A stretch of 64,000 nt of DNA from positions 1-64,000 of the forward strand of contig NZ_BSTS01000004.1 of the NCBI RefSeq assembly GCF_030269665.1, given 5' to 3'. Within the stretch, counting starts at the first letter, position 1. The number at the start of each line of letters is the position of its first letter. The position numbers and the translations under genes were made by a program. Source of the DNA: Actinomycetospora sp. NBRC 106375. GTDB lineage: Bacteria > Actinomycetota > Actinomycetes > Mycobacteriales > Pseudonocardiaceae. Below the pieces are notes generated by a model. It was not told where the DNA came from. It did not search any database and saw only the letters and a list, made by a program, of their open reading frames with translations. Shown in pieces: positions 1-8,922 of the stretch.

Positions 1-1434
1 TTAGAGGGGGACGCGGGGTGGTCCGCCGGGGATGGGGTGGTGGTCGGTGTCGATGTACCAGGGTGGGGTGAACCAGGGCAGGCCGTCGGTGATGGCGACG
101 GTCCAGTGGCCGTGGTGGATGAGTTGGTGGTGGTAGAGACACAGCAGCACCAGGTTGTGGATCTCGGTGGGGCCGCCGTCTTCCCAGTGATCGATGTGGT
201 GGGCGTGGCAGCGGCGGGGGCCGCGGGTGCAGTCGGGGAACGCGCAGCCGCGGTCGCGGATGTTCAGGGCCCGTCGTAGGGCGTCGGTGACGCTGCGTTG
301 GAGCCGTCCCACATCCAAGGGTTCGGAGCGGGTGCCGAGGATGGCGGGGAGGATCTCGGCGTCGCAGGCCAGGCGGCGCAGGGTGCGGATGTGGACCGGG
401 GTGTCGTCGTCGAGGGTGCCGTGCCCGATCGCGTCGCGCAGCCACTGGTGGTCGATGGTCAGGGTGAGCAGCGCCCGCGCCGCCGACACCGGCCGGCGCC
501 GCTTCGGGCCTGACGGCGACCCGGTGGACCCGGCGGTTCCGGCGGACTCGCTCGACTCGGGGCGGCGGGGTTCGGGGATCAGCGCGTCGAGATCGGACTC
601 GGCCTCGGGCTCGGCATCGTGCTCGGCGTCGGCGTCGTCGGTGTCCTCGGTGTCGGTGTCACCCGTGTCGCCGTCGCCGCTGTCCCGGGTGGGCTGGTCG
701 GGCTCGGCGAGCAGGCCGCTGGGGCTCAGGGCGTCGGCGACGAATTCTTTGAGGGCGGCGGCTTGGCGGCGTTCCAGGGGGCGGTCGTCGTGGGGGCCGG
801 CGGGGGCCGAGCCCGCGTCGAACCCGCTCTGGAGGAGGGCGGCGTCGGTGGGATCGTGGATCGCGCCGCGTAGCAGCAGGGTGCCGTCGCGGCGGTGGGT
901 GAGCCGGAGTTCGTCGCGGTGGTCCTCGAGGTCGTCGGGGGCGGTGCCGTCGGGGTCGAGGCGGGCGAGCAGTTCGGCCGCGGCGCGGTCGAGCCCGCCG
1001 GGCCCGAGCCGGGCGGCGTGGGCGGCGAGGTAGGCCTCGGCGGCGGCGATGACATCGGGGGTGAGGGTGTCGACCCGCTCCAAACGGCGCATGGTGCGCC
1101 GGATGATCCCCACCTGGGCGGGGGTGATGTCCCCGGCCGCGGCGCCGGCGGCGGTGGCGGGATAGCGCGGGGGCAGCGGCTGGCCGAGCAGCGAGGTCCG
1201 CGCGGTGAGGTCGTGGGTCTCGGCGACCAGCCGGGTCGCCTCGGCGCGGGTGACCCGCAGCAGCTCGGCGACCAGCCCGCCCAGCGACCGGTGACCGGTG
1301 GCGGCCACCACCCCGAGCCGTTCGAGCTCGGCGATCTGCTCCAGCCGCGCGAACCAGTCCCGGCGCCGCGAGCGTTCGGCGACCTGCAGGGCTGCGAGCG
1401 CGGCACGTTCCCGCTCCCCCAGGTCGTCGCTCAT
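1..1434 (-). CDS. DUF222 / HNH endonuclease domain protein
   Basis: Protein of 477 residues made of an N-terminal DUF222 (13E12-type) region, an acidic low-complexity linker rich in Asp, Glu and Ser, and a C-terminal HNH nuclease motif with CAFPDC, CHAHHIDHW, HNLVLLC and HH. The zinc and catalytic residues look intact. Such proteins occur in many copies in actinobacterial genomes; their role is unknown, and a DNA-processing or mobile-element role is usually assumed. The ATG at 1434 is preferred over a TTG 30 bases upstream because a TACACT -10-like box ends seven bases before it, as in leaderless actinobacterial genes. The stop codon is at the window edge, so the gene is complete. Confidence 0.85.
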   Translation of the reverse strand: MSDDLGERERAALAALQVAERSRRRDWFARLEQIAELERLGVVAATGHRSLGGLVAELLRVTRAEATRLVAETHDLTARTSLLGQPLPPRYPATAAGAAAGDITPAQVGIIRRTMRRLERVDTLTPDVIAAAEAYLAAHAARLGPGGLDRAAAELLARLDPDGTAPDDLEDHRDELRLTHRRDGTLLLRGAIHDPTDAALLQSGFDAGSAPAGPHDDRPLERRQAAALKEFVADALSPSGLLAEPDQPTRDSGDGDTGDTDTEDTDDADAEHDAEPEAESDLDALIPEPRRPESSESAGTAGSTGSPSGPKRRRPVSAARALLTLTIDHQWLRDAIGHGTLDDDTPVHIRTLRRLACDAEILPAILGTRSEPLDVGRLQRSVTDALRRALNIRDRGCAFPDCTRGPRRCHAHHIDHWEDGGPTEIHNLVLLCLYHHQLIHHGHWTVAITDGLPWFTPPWYIDTDHHPIPGGPPRVPL

Positions 1435-1441
1435 GTGTTCG

Positions 1442-1447
1442 AGTGTA
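1442..1447 (-). promoter_or_regulatory. -10 box for a leaderless HNH gene
   Basis: TACACT on the minus strand fits the actinobacterial TANNNT -10 pattern and ends seven bases before the ATG at 1434. The gene has no clear Shine-Dalgarno sequence, so transcription could start at the ATG itself. No convincing -35 was found. Confidence 0.35.
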
Positions 1448-1618
1448 CCCGACACCGGCGACAAGAGCGACTTCTGGCGACAATCACTTACGTGCGCGAC
1501 AGCGGCGACGGCGGCAAGCCCGAGCCTGGCGCCTCGGTGATCGTGGTGGGTTTCCTGACGTTGACCGTCAGCGTGGACGCCAAGCTGACGACCCCCGGCA
1601 CCACGCGCACCGTCCGGG

Positions 1619-2034
1619 TCAGCCGCGGGGCGTCTTCCGCGTGTTCTGGAAGGCGCTCACGCGCCAGCCGGCGCCGTCGCGGACAAGCACGTAGGACACG
1701 ACCGACGCGCGGTCGGCGGCCACCTGTGCCTCGCCGGCGGGCAGGATGCCGCCGCTCGCGTTGACGACGTGGACGACACCCGGCGCGATCTCGCGCAGGG
1801 TGATCTCCGGCTCCGGGGCGCCCGGTGGCGGCGTGAGGGTCGAGCTCCGGAGCGGACCGTCGAACAGCCACCGGTGCACGTTCTCGACGGCCTCGCGGCC
1901 GTGCAGGACGGTGCCGTCGAAGACGACGTAGGTGCAGTCGTCGGTGAGGGGGCGGCGAACGCGGCGGCGTCGCCGGCGTCCCAGGCGGCGGTGACGGCGT
2001 CCAGGACGGTCTGGATCTCGGTGGTGGTGGACAC
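1619..2034 (-). pseudogene. SnoaL-like (NTF2 fold) protein, frameshifted
   Basis: Starts at GTG 2034 with a good ribosome site (GAGGAG, seven bases upstream) and reads STTTEIQTVLDAVTAAWDAG, then leaves frame at a run of five G (plus strand 1948-1952). In the next frame it continues LTDDCTYVVFDGT and ends WRVSAFQNTRKTPRG, a typical SnoaL/DUF4440-like ending. One extra base in the run would restore a protein of about 138 residues. It is either a pseudogene or a homopolymer sequencing error. If intact it would be a small cone-shaped alpha+beta barrel protein, often of unknown substrate. Confidence 0.6.
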
Positions 2035-2173
2035 GGCGGTCTCCTCGTCGGCATGGAAGGACCCCGGGCGACGCCTAGACTCGGATGTGCAGTATCGCGC
2101 CGGGCGCCCTCGCGGGTGGTCGGGGCCGGCCCGGGTGGTGACGTGGCAGCGCCGCCGCCCGGGCCTCCTGCTG

Positions 2174-2785
2174 TCAGGTCACCGGAGGCACCCCCTCGGG
2201 CAGGACGAGCTCGCGCATGTCGGCGGGCCAGGTGAGCACGCCCGCGTCCAGATCGGCGACGAGCCCGTCGACGAAGGCGCGCTCGGCGTCGAGCCGGGCG
2301 GTCTCGAACTCGGTCTCGACGAGGAGCACGCGCGGCAGGTGGGGCACCTCGCCGGCTGCCGCGCGGTTCCCGTCGGCGCGGCGGGACAGCTCCTCCGAGC
2401 GCGCCCGCAGCGCTGCGGCGGCGTCGGCGACCGGCAGCACGCCGACGAAGGAGAGCGCGGCGGTCAGCAGCGTCGCGTCGGGATCGGGGACGGCGAGCAG
2501 GCGGCGAACGCGGTCGCGCAGCGCCTCACGCCCGGCGCCGGTGAGCGCGTAGACCGTGCGCTCCGGGCGCCCCTCCTCGCGCTCGACGCCCGCGACCTCG
2601 ATGAGCGCGGCCTTCTCGAGCTTCCCCACCGCGTGGTACATCGAGCGCGGCAGCCCGGTGACGAAGTCCTTGTGCGTCACGACCATGAGCCGCTGCATCT
2701 CGTAGGTGTGCCGCGGTCCGGTGAGCAGCAGGGCGAGCACGGTCAGCCCCGGCAGGTCCCGGTCCTCGCGGCGCAGTGAGGTCAT
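2174..2785 (-). CDS. PadR-family transcriptional regulator
   Basis: 203 residues. The N-terminal winged helix (LTVLALLLTGPRHTYEMQRL and MYHAVGKLEKAALIEV, with RPERTVYALTGAGREALR in the wing) is the PadR signature; the C-terminal helical half is of the Vir_act_alpha_C type and should dimerise. The ATG at 2785 is chosen over an upstream in-frame start because the PadR fold begins right after it. It diverges from the P-type ATPase gene, and its start codon lies inside one arm of an 8-bp inverted repeat. Autoregulation and control of the ATPase are therefore plausible, but this is inference. Confidence 0.85.
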   Translation of the reverse strand: MTSLRREDRDLPGLTVLALLLTGPRHTYEMQRLMVVTHKDFVTGLPRSMYHAVGKLEKAALIEVAGVEREEGRPERTVYALTGAGREALRDRVRRLLAVPDPDATLLTAALSFVGVLPVADAAAALRARSEELSRRADGNRAAAGEVPHLPRVLLVETEFETARLDAERAFVDGLVADLDAGVLTWPADMRELVLPEGVPPVT

Positions 2786-2818
2786 AGTGCGGCGGACATT
2801 ACTGCAACCTGCACTATG
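2783..2818. promoter_or_regulatory. 8-bp inverted repeat, possible PadR operator
   Basis: CATAGTGC at 2783-2790 and its exact complement GCACTATG at 2811-2818 are separated by 20 bases. The pair lies between the divergent PadR and P-type ATPase genes, and the left arm contains the PadR start codon. A dyad of this spacing matches binding by a dimeric regulator. Confidence 0.45.
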
Positions 2819-2898
2819 AACACCAGAGCCCTTCAGCCGGAGGCCAGGTGCGGCCGGGATCATGTCGGCGTGCGAGGGACCGGGCGGGAGGCGACGGG

Positions 2899-5407
2899 AT
2901 GACGGCCACGGTCGTCGAGGGCCTGACCGAGGCGCGGGCGCAGGAAGGGGCGCGCGCGGGCCGGGCCAACACGCCGGTCTCGGGCTCCGGCCGGACCACG
3001 GCGCGGATCCTGCGGACGACGGTCTTCTCCTTCTACAACAACACGCTGTTCGTCATCGGCATCGCGCTGCTGGTGCTCGGCCGCTACAGCGACGCCCTGG
3101 TCAGCGTCGGGCTGGGCATCGTCAACGCGGCCCTCGCGGCCGTCCAGGAGCTGCGGGCCAAGCGCCAGCTCGACCGCCTGCAGCTGCTCGCCCGCGAGCC
3201 CGTGACGGTGGTGCGCGACGGCGAGGACCGCACGGTGGCACCGGACGAGGTCGTCGTCGGCGACCTGGTCCGGGTGCGGACCGGCGACCAGATCGTCGTG
3301 GACGGACCGGTCGTGCAGGGGCGGGTCGAGGCCGACGAGTCGCTGCTGACCGGCGAGTCCGACCCGGTCGCCAAGGAGGTCGGCGACCCGCTGCTGTCGG
3401 GCTCGTCGTGCTCCGGCGGGGAGGCACTGATGCGCGCCGAGGCCGTCGGCGCCGACAGCCACGCCGGCCGGCTCACGCTCGCGGCACGCGCCGACACGAC
3501 CGCGCTAACCCCGCTGCAGTGGCGCATCGACCTGGTGGTGGCGCCTGCTGATCCTGCTGGTGCTGCTGATGAGCGGCGCGATCCTGGCGCAGGCCGCCCT
3601 CGACGGGTCCACGGTGCTGCGCTTCGTGCAGACCTCCGCGGTCCTGTCCGGCCTCGTGCCCTACGGGCTGTTCTTCCTCATCGCGGTGGCCTACCCCGTC
3701 GGCGCCGCCCGCATCGCCGGGCGCGGGGCACTGGTCCAGCAGACCAACGCCGTCGAGGCCATCAGCCGCGTCGACGTCGTGTGCACCGACAAGACCGGCA
3801 CCCTGACCACCGGCCGGCTGAGCCTCACCGAGGTCGTCGCCGAGGACGAGGCCGGTGCCCGGGCCCTGCTGGGCACCTTCGCCCGCTCGGTGAGCAGCAC
3901 CAACGCCACCACGACGGCGCTGGCCGCGGACACCTCGCTGCCCGGCGAGCGCGCCGGGACCGTCGACGAGGTCGAGTTCCGCTCCGCGCTGCGCTGGTCG
4001 GGGATCACGCTGGCCGACGGCACCTCGCTGGTCCTCGGCGCCCCGTCCACCCTGCGGGCCGCGCTCGCCGACCCGGGCGTGGTCAGCGAGGACGCCGTCC
4101 GGGCCCGCACCGACCAGGGCCTGCGCGTGCTGGTCCTGGCCCGGGCGGAGGGCCCGCTGCGGGACCACGGCGGCGACGGGGACCGGCCCCGCCTACCCCG
4201 CCCCCTGCACGCGGTGGCCCTGGTCGCGCTGGCCGACGAGCTGCGCGAGGGCGTCACCGAGGTCCTGACCGGGCTGACCGACGAGGGCGTCGCCGTGAAG
4301 ATCATCTCCGGCGACGACCCCGACACCGTCGCCGCCCTCGCCCGCCGCGCCGGGCTCGACGCCCCCGCCGTCCCGGGCCCCCGCCTCGCCGCCCTCGATG
4401 GCGCGGACCTCGACGAGGCCGTCGACACCTACGGCGTGTTCGGCCGCATCGCCCCCGAGCAGAAGGAACAGATCGTCGCCTCGCTGCGCCGCCGCGGCCG
4501 CCAGGTCGCCATGGTCGGCGACGGCGTCAACGACGCCCGCGCGCTGAAGCAGGCGCAGGTCGGGGTGGCGATGCGCTCGGGCAGCGCGGTCACCCGCGAC
4601 GTCGCCGACATCGTGCTGCTCGACGACTCCTTCACCACCCTGCCGCCGGCCCGCACCGAGGGCCGCCGCATCATCGCCGGCGTCAGCTCCTCGATGTTCC
4701 TGTTCCTGTCCCGGGTCGCGACGCAGATGCTGGTCATCCTGACCGTGACCCTGCTCGGGCTCGGCTTCCCCTACACCCCCACCCAGGTCGGGCTGACCCT
4801 CTTCACGGTCGGGCTGCCGACGTTCTTCCTGACGATGTGGGCGCGCCCGGAACCCCCGGCCGAGGACCTGCTCGTGTCGCTGGCCCGCTTCGTCATCCCG
4901 GTCGGCGTCCTCACCGCGGGCTTCGCCACCGCGATCTACGCCTTCCTGTACACGCGGATCCTCTCCGGCTTCACGGAGACCCCGGAGCCCCGCGCGATCG
5001 CCCTGTTCGAGCAGTACACCGGCCTGACGTACGGGGTCGACGCCGACTTCGCCGAGGCGTCGGCCACGCTCGGCGCCCAGTCGGCCATGTCGGTGTTCGT
5101 CTCCGTCATCGCGATGGTCCTGATCCTGCTCCTGGAGCCACCGCACCGGATCTTCACCGCGTGGCGGCCGGTCAGCAGCGACCGGCGCCCGACCTGGCTG
5201 GCCCTGGGCCTGTTCGTCGCGTTCGTGATCGTCCTCATCGTGCCGGCGACGCGGGAGTACTTCGGGCTGACGGCGCCGGACCCGCCGGTGGTGGAGTTCC
5301 CGGCGATCGGCCTGGTGGTCTGGTTCGTGACGTTGAGCCTCGTGCTGCGCCACCGCGTCCTCGAGCGGATCCTGGGTCTGCGGGATCGGCCTACCGTCGG
5401 GGCATGA
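2899..5407 (+). pseudogene. Cation-transporting P-type ATPase, frameshifted (CtpE-like)
   Basis: ATG 2899 follows GGGAGG. The first frame (2899-3540) encodes two membrane segments and the actuator domain with LLTGES near residue 150. It then leaves frame, and the coding continues in the next frame from about 3542 (RLLILLVLLMSG) to 5407. The second part carries the phosphorylation motif DKTGT near residue 297, the hinge GDGVND and a C-terminal membrane bundle. Removing one base near 3541 would give about 835 residues, the size of CtpE-like cation pumps. Both halves keep all catalytic motifs, so the break is recent or a sequencing error. Its stop overlaps the next start (ATGA). The transported ion cannot be told from sequence. 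Confidence 0.8.
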
Positions 5408-6063
5408 CGACCGCGGCCGACGTCGACGACTGGTTCTGCGAGCACCTCCACCTCGAGGACGACGCCCTGCGTGCCGCGCGCGAGCGCGCGCAGGCCGAGG
5501 GACTGCCGGACATCGCGGTGCCGCCGTCCCACGGCGCGCTGCTCGCGACGCTCGCCCGTCTGGCCGGGGCCCGGCGCGTCCTGGAGGTCGGCACGCTCGG
5601 CGGCTACTCCACGATCTGGCTCGCCCGGGCCGTCGGCCCCGAGGGCCTCGTCACGACCCTGGAGGTCGACCCGCACCACGCCGAGGTGGCGCGGACCTGC
5701 GTCGACGTGGCCGGGGTCGGCGACCGGGTCGAGATCCTCCTCGGGCCGGCGCTGGACAGCCTGCCGACGGTGAGCGGGCCGCTCGACCTGGTCTTCGTCG
5801 ACGCCGACAAGCAGAACAACGCCGCGTACGTCCGCGCCGCGCTCCCCCTCGCGCGCCCGGGCACCGTGATCGTCGTGGACAACGTCGTGCGGGACGGGCG
5901 GGTCGCCGACCCCGAGGACGACTCGGCGGTGGTGCGGGGAGTGCGCGAGGTCGTCGACCTCGTCGACGCCGACCCGCGCCTGGAGCTCGCCACGGCGCTC
6001 CAGACGGTGGGGCGGAAGGGGTGGGACGGGTTCCTCGTGGCGGTCGTGGGGACGACCGGCTGA
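5404..6063 (+). CDS. Class I SAM-dependent O-methyltransferase
   Basis: 219 residues, the usual length of the caffeoyl-CoA/catechol O-methyltransferase family. The SAM-binding loop EVGTLGGYST is at residues 61-70 and the metal-binding DADK at 133-136, followed by a conserved VVDNVV strand. It should methylate a catechol-like hydroxyl with a divalent metal; the acceptor is unknown. The start ATG overlaps the stop of the P-type ATPase, so translation is probably coupled, though no functional link to the pump is evident. Confidence 0.85.
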   Translation: MTTAADVDDWFCEHLHLEDDALRAARERAQAEGLPDIAVPPSHGALLATLARLAGARRVLEVGTLGGYSTIWLARAVGPEGLVTTLEVDPHHAEVARTCVDVAGVGDRVEILLGPALDSLPTVSGPLDLVFVDADKQNNAAYVRAALPLARPGTVIVVDNVVRDGRVADPEDDSAVVRGVREVVDLVDADPRLELATALQTVGRKGWDGFLVAVVGTTG

Positions 6064-6259
6064 CCGGGTGATCCGGCGTGCGCCGATCCGGTGCTGTTTC
6101 GGTCCAGACCGCCCACCGATGGCGATGATCTCGTGACCTGGACCACCATCGCCGGTGCCGTGTTCAGTCCGCGAGGCACGGCCGACTCTCCGTGATCGTC
6201 GGCGTGGCTTTCCTGGCCCGCGAGCACGGCCCCGGTGGTGGACGAGGAGGTCCCCGCCC

Positions 6260-6442
6260 ATGTGGCACCTGCACTGGCAGGCCGACGCCCGGCGTCGGCC
6301 ACGCACCGTCGAGCCGCCGCGTCCCCGCGTGGCCGGCGACACGAGGTCGGGGCGGGCCTCGTTCCCGCTCGTCTGGCGCGACACCCCGGCCGGCACGCTC
6401 GCCGGCGACGTCCCGGAGTCGGTCCGTGTCCGCGGGCGCTGA
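6260..6442 (+). CDS. Small basic hypothetical protein
   Basis: 60 residues beginning MWHLHWQADARRR and rich in Arg and Pro, with no recognised domain. The start is supported by a strong ribosome site (GAGGAGG, nine bases upstream). Its end overlaps the GTG start of the next small ORF by 17 bases in another frame. It may be a real small protein or a translated leader for the following ORF; no function can be given. Confidence 0.45.
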   Translation: MWHLHWQADARRRPRTVEPPRPRVAGDTRSGRASFPLVWRDTPAGTLAGDVPESVRVRGR

Positions 6443-6710
6443 GGGCACCCGGGCCGACATCTGCCGGGAGGTCTCGCACGCGCTGGCCCCGTGCTCGCGG
6501 TGCGACGGCGGCGTGACGCTCTCGGGCTCGGCGGCGGCCGCGCTCGCCGAGCTCTTCCGGTCGCTGGCCCGCGAGGGGGACGAGGTGCCCGACGCCGCCG
6601 TCCGGGCCGCCCGGCGGCTGCTCGCGGATCTCGAGCCCCCGGCCGACGCGGGCGCTCCCGAGCCCCGGGCGCCCGCCGACCGGACCGGGCCGCTGCTGGC
6701 GTCCCGCTGA
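6426..6710 (+). CDS. Small hypothetical protein
   Basis: 94 residues from GTG 6426, beginning SAGAEGTRADICREVSHAL, with a CSRC pair and an amphipathic helical middle (ALAELFRSLAREG), then a Pro/Ala-rich tail. The longer upstream reading is low-complexity Arg/Pro and overlaps the 6260 ORF, so the GTG start is preferred. The Cys pair could bind a metal, but nothing else supports this. Likely cotranslated with the upstream ORF. Confidence 0.45.
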   Translation: MSAGAEGTRADICREVSHALAPCSRCDGGVTLSGSAAAALAELFRSLAREGDEVPDAAVRAARRLLADLEPPADAGAPEPRAPADRTGPLLASR

Positions 6711-6855
6711 GCGTCACGGAGCGCGATCGACGCCTCGCGGAGAAATCGTCCGTCGAGCAGGAACATCCCCGCCTCGCCGGGTCGTCAGAGAGCCGAACGC
6801 CCACCGCACCGGGCACCGAGCCATCCCTGGCACTCACCGAGAGCGAGCACCGATC

Positions 6856-7188
6856 ATGAGCAGCACCGCCGGCGACAGCTACTCCTTCGCCAACGGCTCC
6901 GTCTACGACGCGTCCGGTCAGGTGGTCGGGACCTACCACACCGACGCCGCCGGGAACATCGACTCGGTGTCGACCGACGAGGACCACAACGGGTACGTGG
7001 ACACCGTCATCGCCGACACCGACCACAACGGCTCCTTCGAGTCCGCCGTGGTCGACACGAACGCCGACGGCTACGGCGAGACCGTGCTCGTCGACACCGA
7101 CAACGACGGTGACTTCGACACCGCGGCGGTCGACACGAACGCCGACGGCACCTACGAGACCACCTCCTACGACCCCGCCGGCTTCTGA
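6856..7188 (+). CDS. Aspartate-rich repeat protein (DxDxDG-like)
   Basis: 110 residues, strongly acidic, with no signal peptide or membrane segment. From about residue 35 it consists of repeated units of about 13 residues: a DTDxNGxFES or DTNADGxxET loop followed by a short hydrophobic strand (AVV, VLV, AAV). The Asp/Asn/Gly spacing resembles EF-hand, dockerin or thrombospondin-3 calcium loops, so calcium binding is plausible. Family members with this architecture are uncharacterised. A 19-bp perfect palindrome follows the stop. Confidence 0.7.
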   Translation: MSSTAGDSYSFANGSVYDASGQVVGTYHTDAAGNIDSVSTDEDHNGYVDTVIADTDHNGSFESAVVDTNADGYGETVLVDTDNDGDFDTAAVDTNADGTYETTSYDPAGF

Positions 7189-7191
7189 GCT

Positions 7192-7235
7192 ATGTGAGCG
7201 GAATTCCCGGCTATGACCGGGAATTCCGCTCACAT
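7192..7235. terminator. 19-bp perfect palindrome between convergent genes
   Basis: Arms at 7192-7210 and 7217-7235 are perfectly complementary (ATGTGAGCGGAATTCCCGG on the left) with a six-base loop. It lies between the acidic-repeat gene (plus) and the BVMO gene (minus), so it can terminate both. There is no T-run on either side, so it is not a classic Rho-independent terminator. Confidence 0.5.
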
Positions 7236-7241
7236 GCGCCG

Positions 7242-8891
7242 TCAGGTCGAGGAGAACGCGAAGCCCGGGTAGCCGTCGGCGGCCAGCTGGTCGCAGTGCG
7301 CCCGGTAGTTCCCGACGCCGCCGATGTAGGCCATGAACACCCGCGGCTTGCCGGGCACGTTCGCGCCCATGTACCAGGAGTCCGCGCGCGGGTAGAGGGT
7401 GTACTCGCCGACCTCGCGGACGTGGTCGGTCCAGCCCCGTTCGGCGTCCTCGGTGGACTCGACGACGGTGTCGCCCCGCGCGTGCGCGAACGCCACGGCG
7501 TCGGCGACGAAGTCCACGTGCTGCTCGATCGACACCATCATGTTCGACAGCACCGACGGGCTGCCCGGACCGGTGATCATGTAGAGGTTCGGGAACCCGG
7601 CGACCTGGAGACCGAGGTGCGACACGGGCCCGTCGGCCCACTTGTCGGCGAGCGGCCGGCCGCCGCGGCCCCGGACGTCCATCGCCAGCAGCGAGCCGGT
7701 CATGGCGTCGAAGCCGGTGGCGAACACGAGGTCGTCGACCTCGTACTCCCGCTCGCTCGTGCGCACGCCGTGCTCGGTGACCTCCGTCAGCGGCGTTTTC
7801 TTCAGATCGACGAGGTGGACGTTCGGCCGGTTGAAGGTCGCGTAGTACCCGCTGTCGAGGCAGGGGCGCTTGGTGCCGAACGGGTGGTCGCGCGGCGAGA
7901 GCGTCTCGGCGGTCTCCGGGTCGTGCACGACCTCGCGGATCTTCTCGCGGACGAACTCCGCCGCGGTCTCGTTGGCGTCGGCGTCGACGATGCTGTCGGT
8001 GTAGGAGGCCAGCAGCCCCACCAGGTTGCGGCCCCACACCGACTCGTACTTCGCGTGCCGCTCGTCCGGGTCGACCTCGAGCGCGGACTGCGTCGCCTCC
8101 GGCACGGGGACGCCGAATCCCGAGGTGCGGGCGGCCTCCCGGTGCTCGCGGTAGGTCTTCTTGCGCTCCGTCTGCGCCTCGTCGGACAGCGGCGCGTTGT
8201 TGGCCGGCATGCTGAAGTTCGCGGTGCGCTGGAACACGGTCAGGTCGCCCGCCTGCTCGGCGATGAGCGGGATGGCCTGGATGCCCGACGACCCGGTGCC
8301 GATCACGGCGACCCGTCGGCCGGTGAAGTCGACGGGGTCGTGCGGCCAGTGCGCGGTGTGGAAGGTCCGCCCGGCGAACGTCCCGACGCCGGGGATCTCG
8401 GGCAGCTTCGACGTCGACAGGCAGCCCGTGGCCATGACGAGCTGCTCGGTGTCCCAGCGCTCGCCCGCCTCCGTCGTCACCGTCCAGCGGCCGTCCTCGT
8501 CGCCGAAGTGCGCGGAGGCCACGCGGGTGCCGAGGCGGACGCCGTCGTGCAGGCCGAACCGGTCGGCGACGTGGTGGACGTAGCGCAGGATCTCCGGCTG
8601 CGTCGGGTACTTCTCGGTCCAGTCCCACTCCTGCTCGAGCTCCGGGGAGAACGAGTACGAGTACTCCATGCTCTCGACGTCGCACCGGGCGCCGGGGTAG
8701 CGGTTCCAGTACCAGGTGCCGCCGATGTCGCCGCCGGCCTCGAGCACGACGGTCGTCAGACCGAGCTCGCGGAACCGGTGGAGCATGTAGAGCCCGGACA
8801 GACCCGCGCCGACGACGAGGGCGTCGACGCGCCGGGTGTCGGACGCGCTGCCGGACGCGGTGCCGGCGGGCTGGGCGAGGGTGTCGGTCAT
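7242..8891 (-). CDS. Baeyer-Villiger monooxygenase (cyclohexanone monooxygenase type)
   Basis: 549 residues, typical of class B flavin monooxygenases. GAGLSG at 28-33 binds FAD, the BVMO fingerprint FAGRTFHTAHW is at 172-182, and the second Rossmann motif GTGSSG at 198-203 binds NADPH. It would insert oxygen next to a ketone to give an ester or lactone. The ATG at 8891 has GGAGGTGACC just upstream. The neighbouring gene is an alpha/beta hydrolase, the expected partner for opening the ester or lactone. Both are probably transcribed from the operator-bearing promoter upstream of 9840. Confidence 0.92.
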   Translation of the reverse strand: MTDTLAQPAGTASGSASDTRRVDALVVGAGLSGLYMLHRFRELGLTTVVLEAGGDIGGTWYWNRYPGARCDVESMEYSYSFSPELEQEWDWTEKYPTQPEILRYVHHVADRFGLHDGVRLGTRVASAHFGDEDGRWTVTTEAGERWDTEQLVMATGCLSTSKLPEIPGVGTFAGRTFHTAHWPHDPVDFTGRRVAVIGTGSSGIQAIPLIAEQAGDLTVFQRTANFSMPANNAPLSDEAQTERKKTYREHREAARTSGFGVPVPEATQSALEVDPDERHAKYESVWGRNLVGLLASYTDSIVDADANETAAEFVREKIREVVHDPETAETLSPRDHPFGTKRPCLDSGYYATFNRPNVHLVDLKKTPLTEVTEHGVRTSEREYEVDDLVFATGFDAMTGSLLAMDVRGRGGRPLADKWADGPVSHLGLQVAGFPNLYMITGPGSPSVLSNMMVSIEQHVDFVADAVAFAHARGDTVVESTEDAERGWTDHVREVGEYTLYPRADSWYMGANVPGKPRVFMAYIGGVGNYRAHCDQLAADGYPGFAFSST

Positions 8892-8922
8892 CGTGGTCAC
8901 CTCCGGGGTGATCTCGGGCCGG

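Noticed and set aside
1-1434. HNH gene as part of a group II intron or homing element
   Set aside because: It is a stand-alone DUF222 protein with no reverse transcriptase, intron structure or interrupted host gene.
2848-6063. One open frame spanning the P-type ATPase and the O-methyltransferase as a single 1071-residue fusion
   Set aside because: The middle of this frame (about 3541-5400) is Arg/Pro-rich noise, while the real ATPase continues in another frame. The methyltransferase has its own ATG overlapping the ATPase stop.
6061-6110. GATCCGGCG...CGCCGATC after the methyltransferase as a terminator
   Set aside because: The arms do not pair well over more than a few bases and there is no T-run.
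4936-8685. Very long minus-strand ORF opposite the ATPase, methyltransferase and BVMO genes
   Set aside because: Shadow ORF caused by high GC; it has no domain and runs across genes with clear motifs on other frames.
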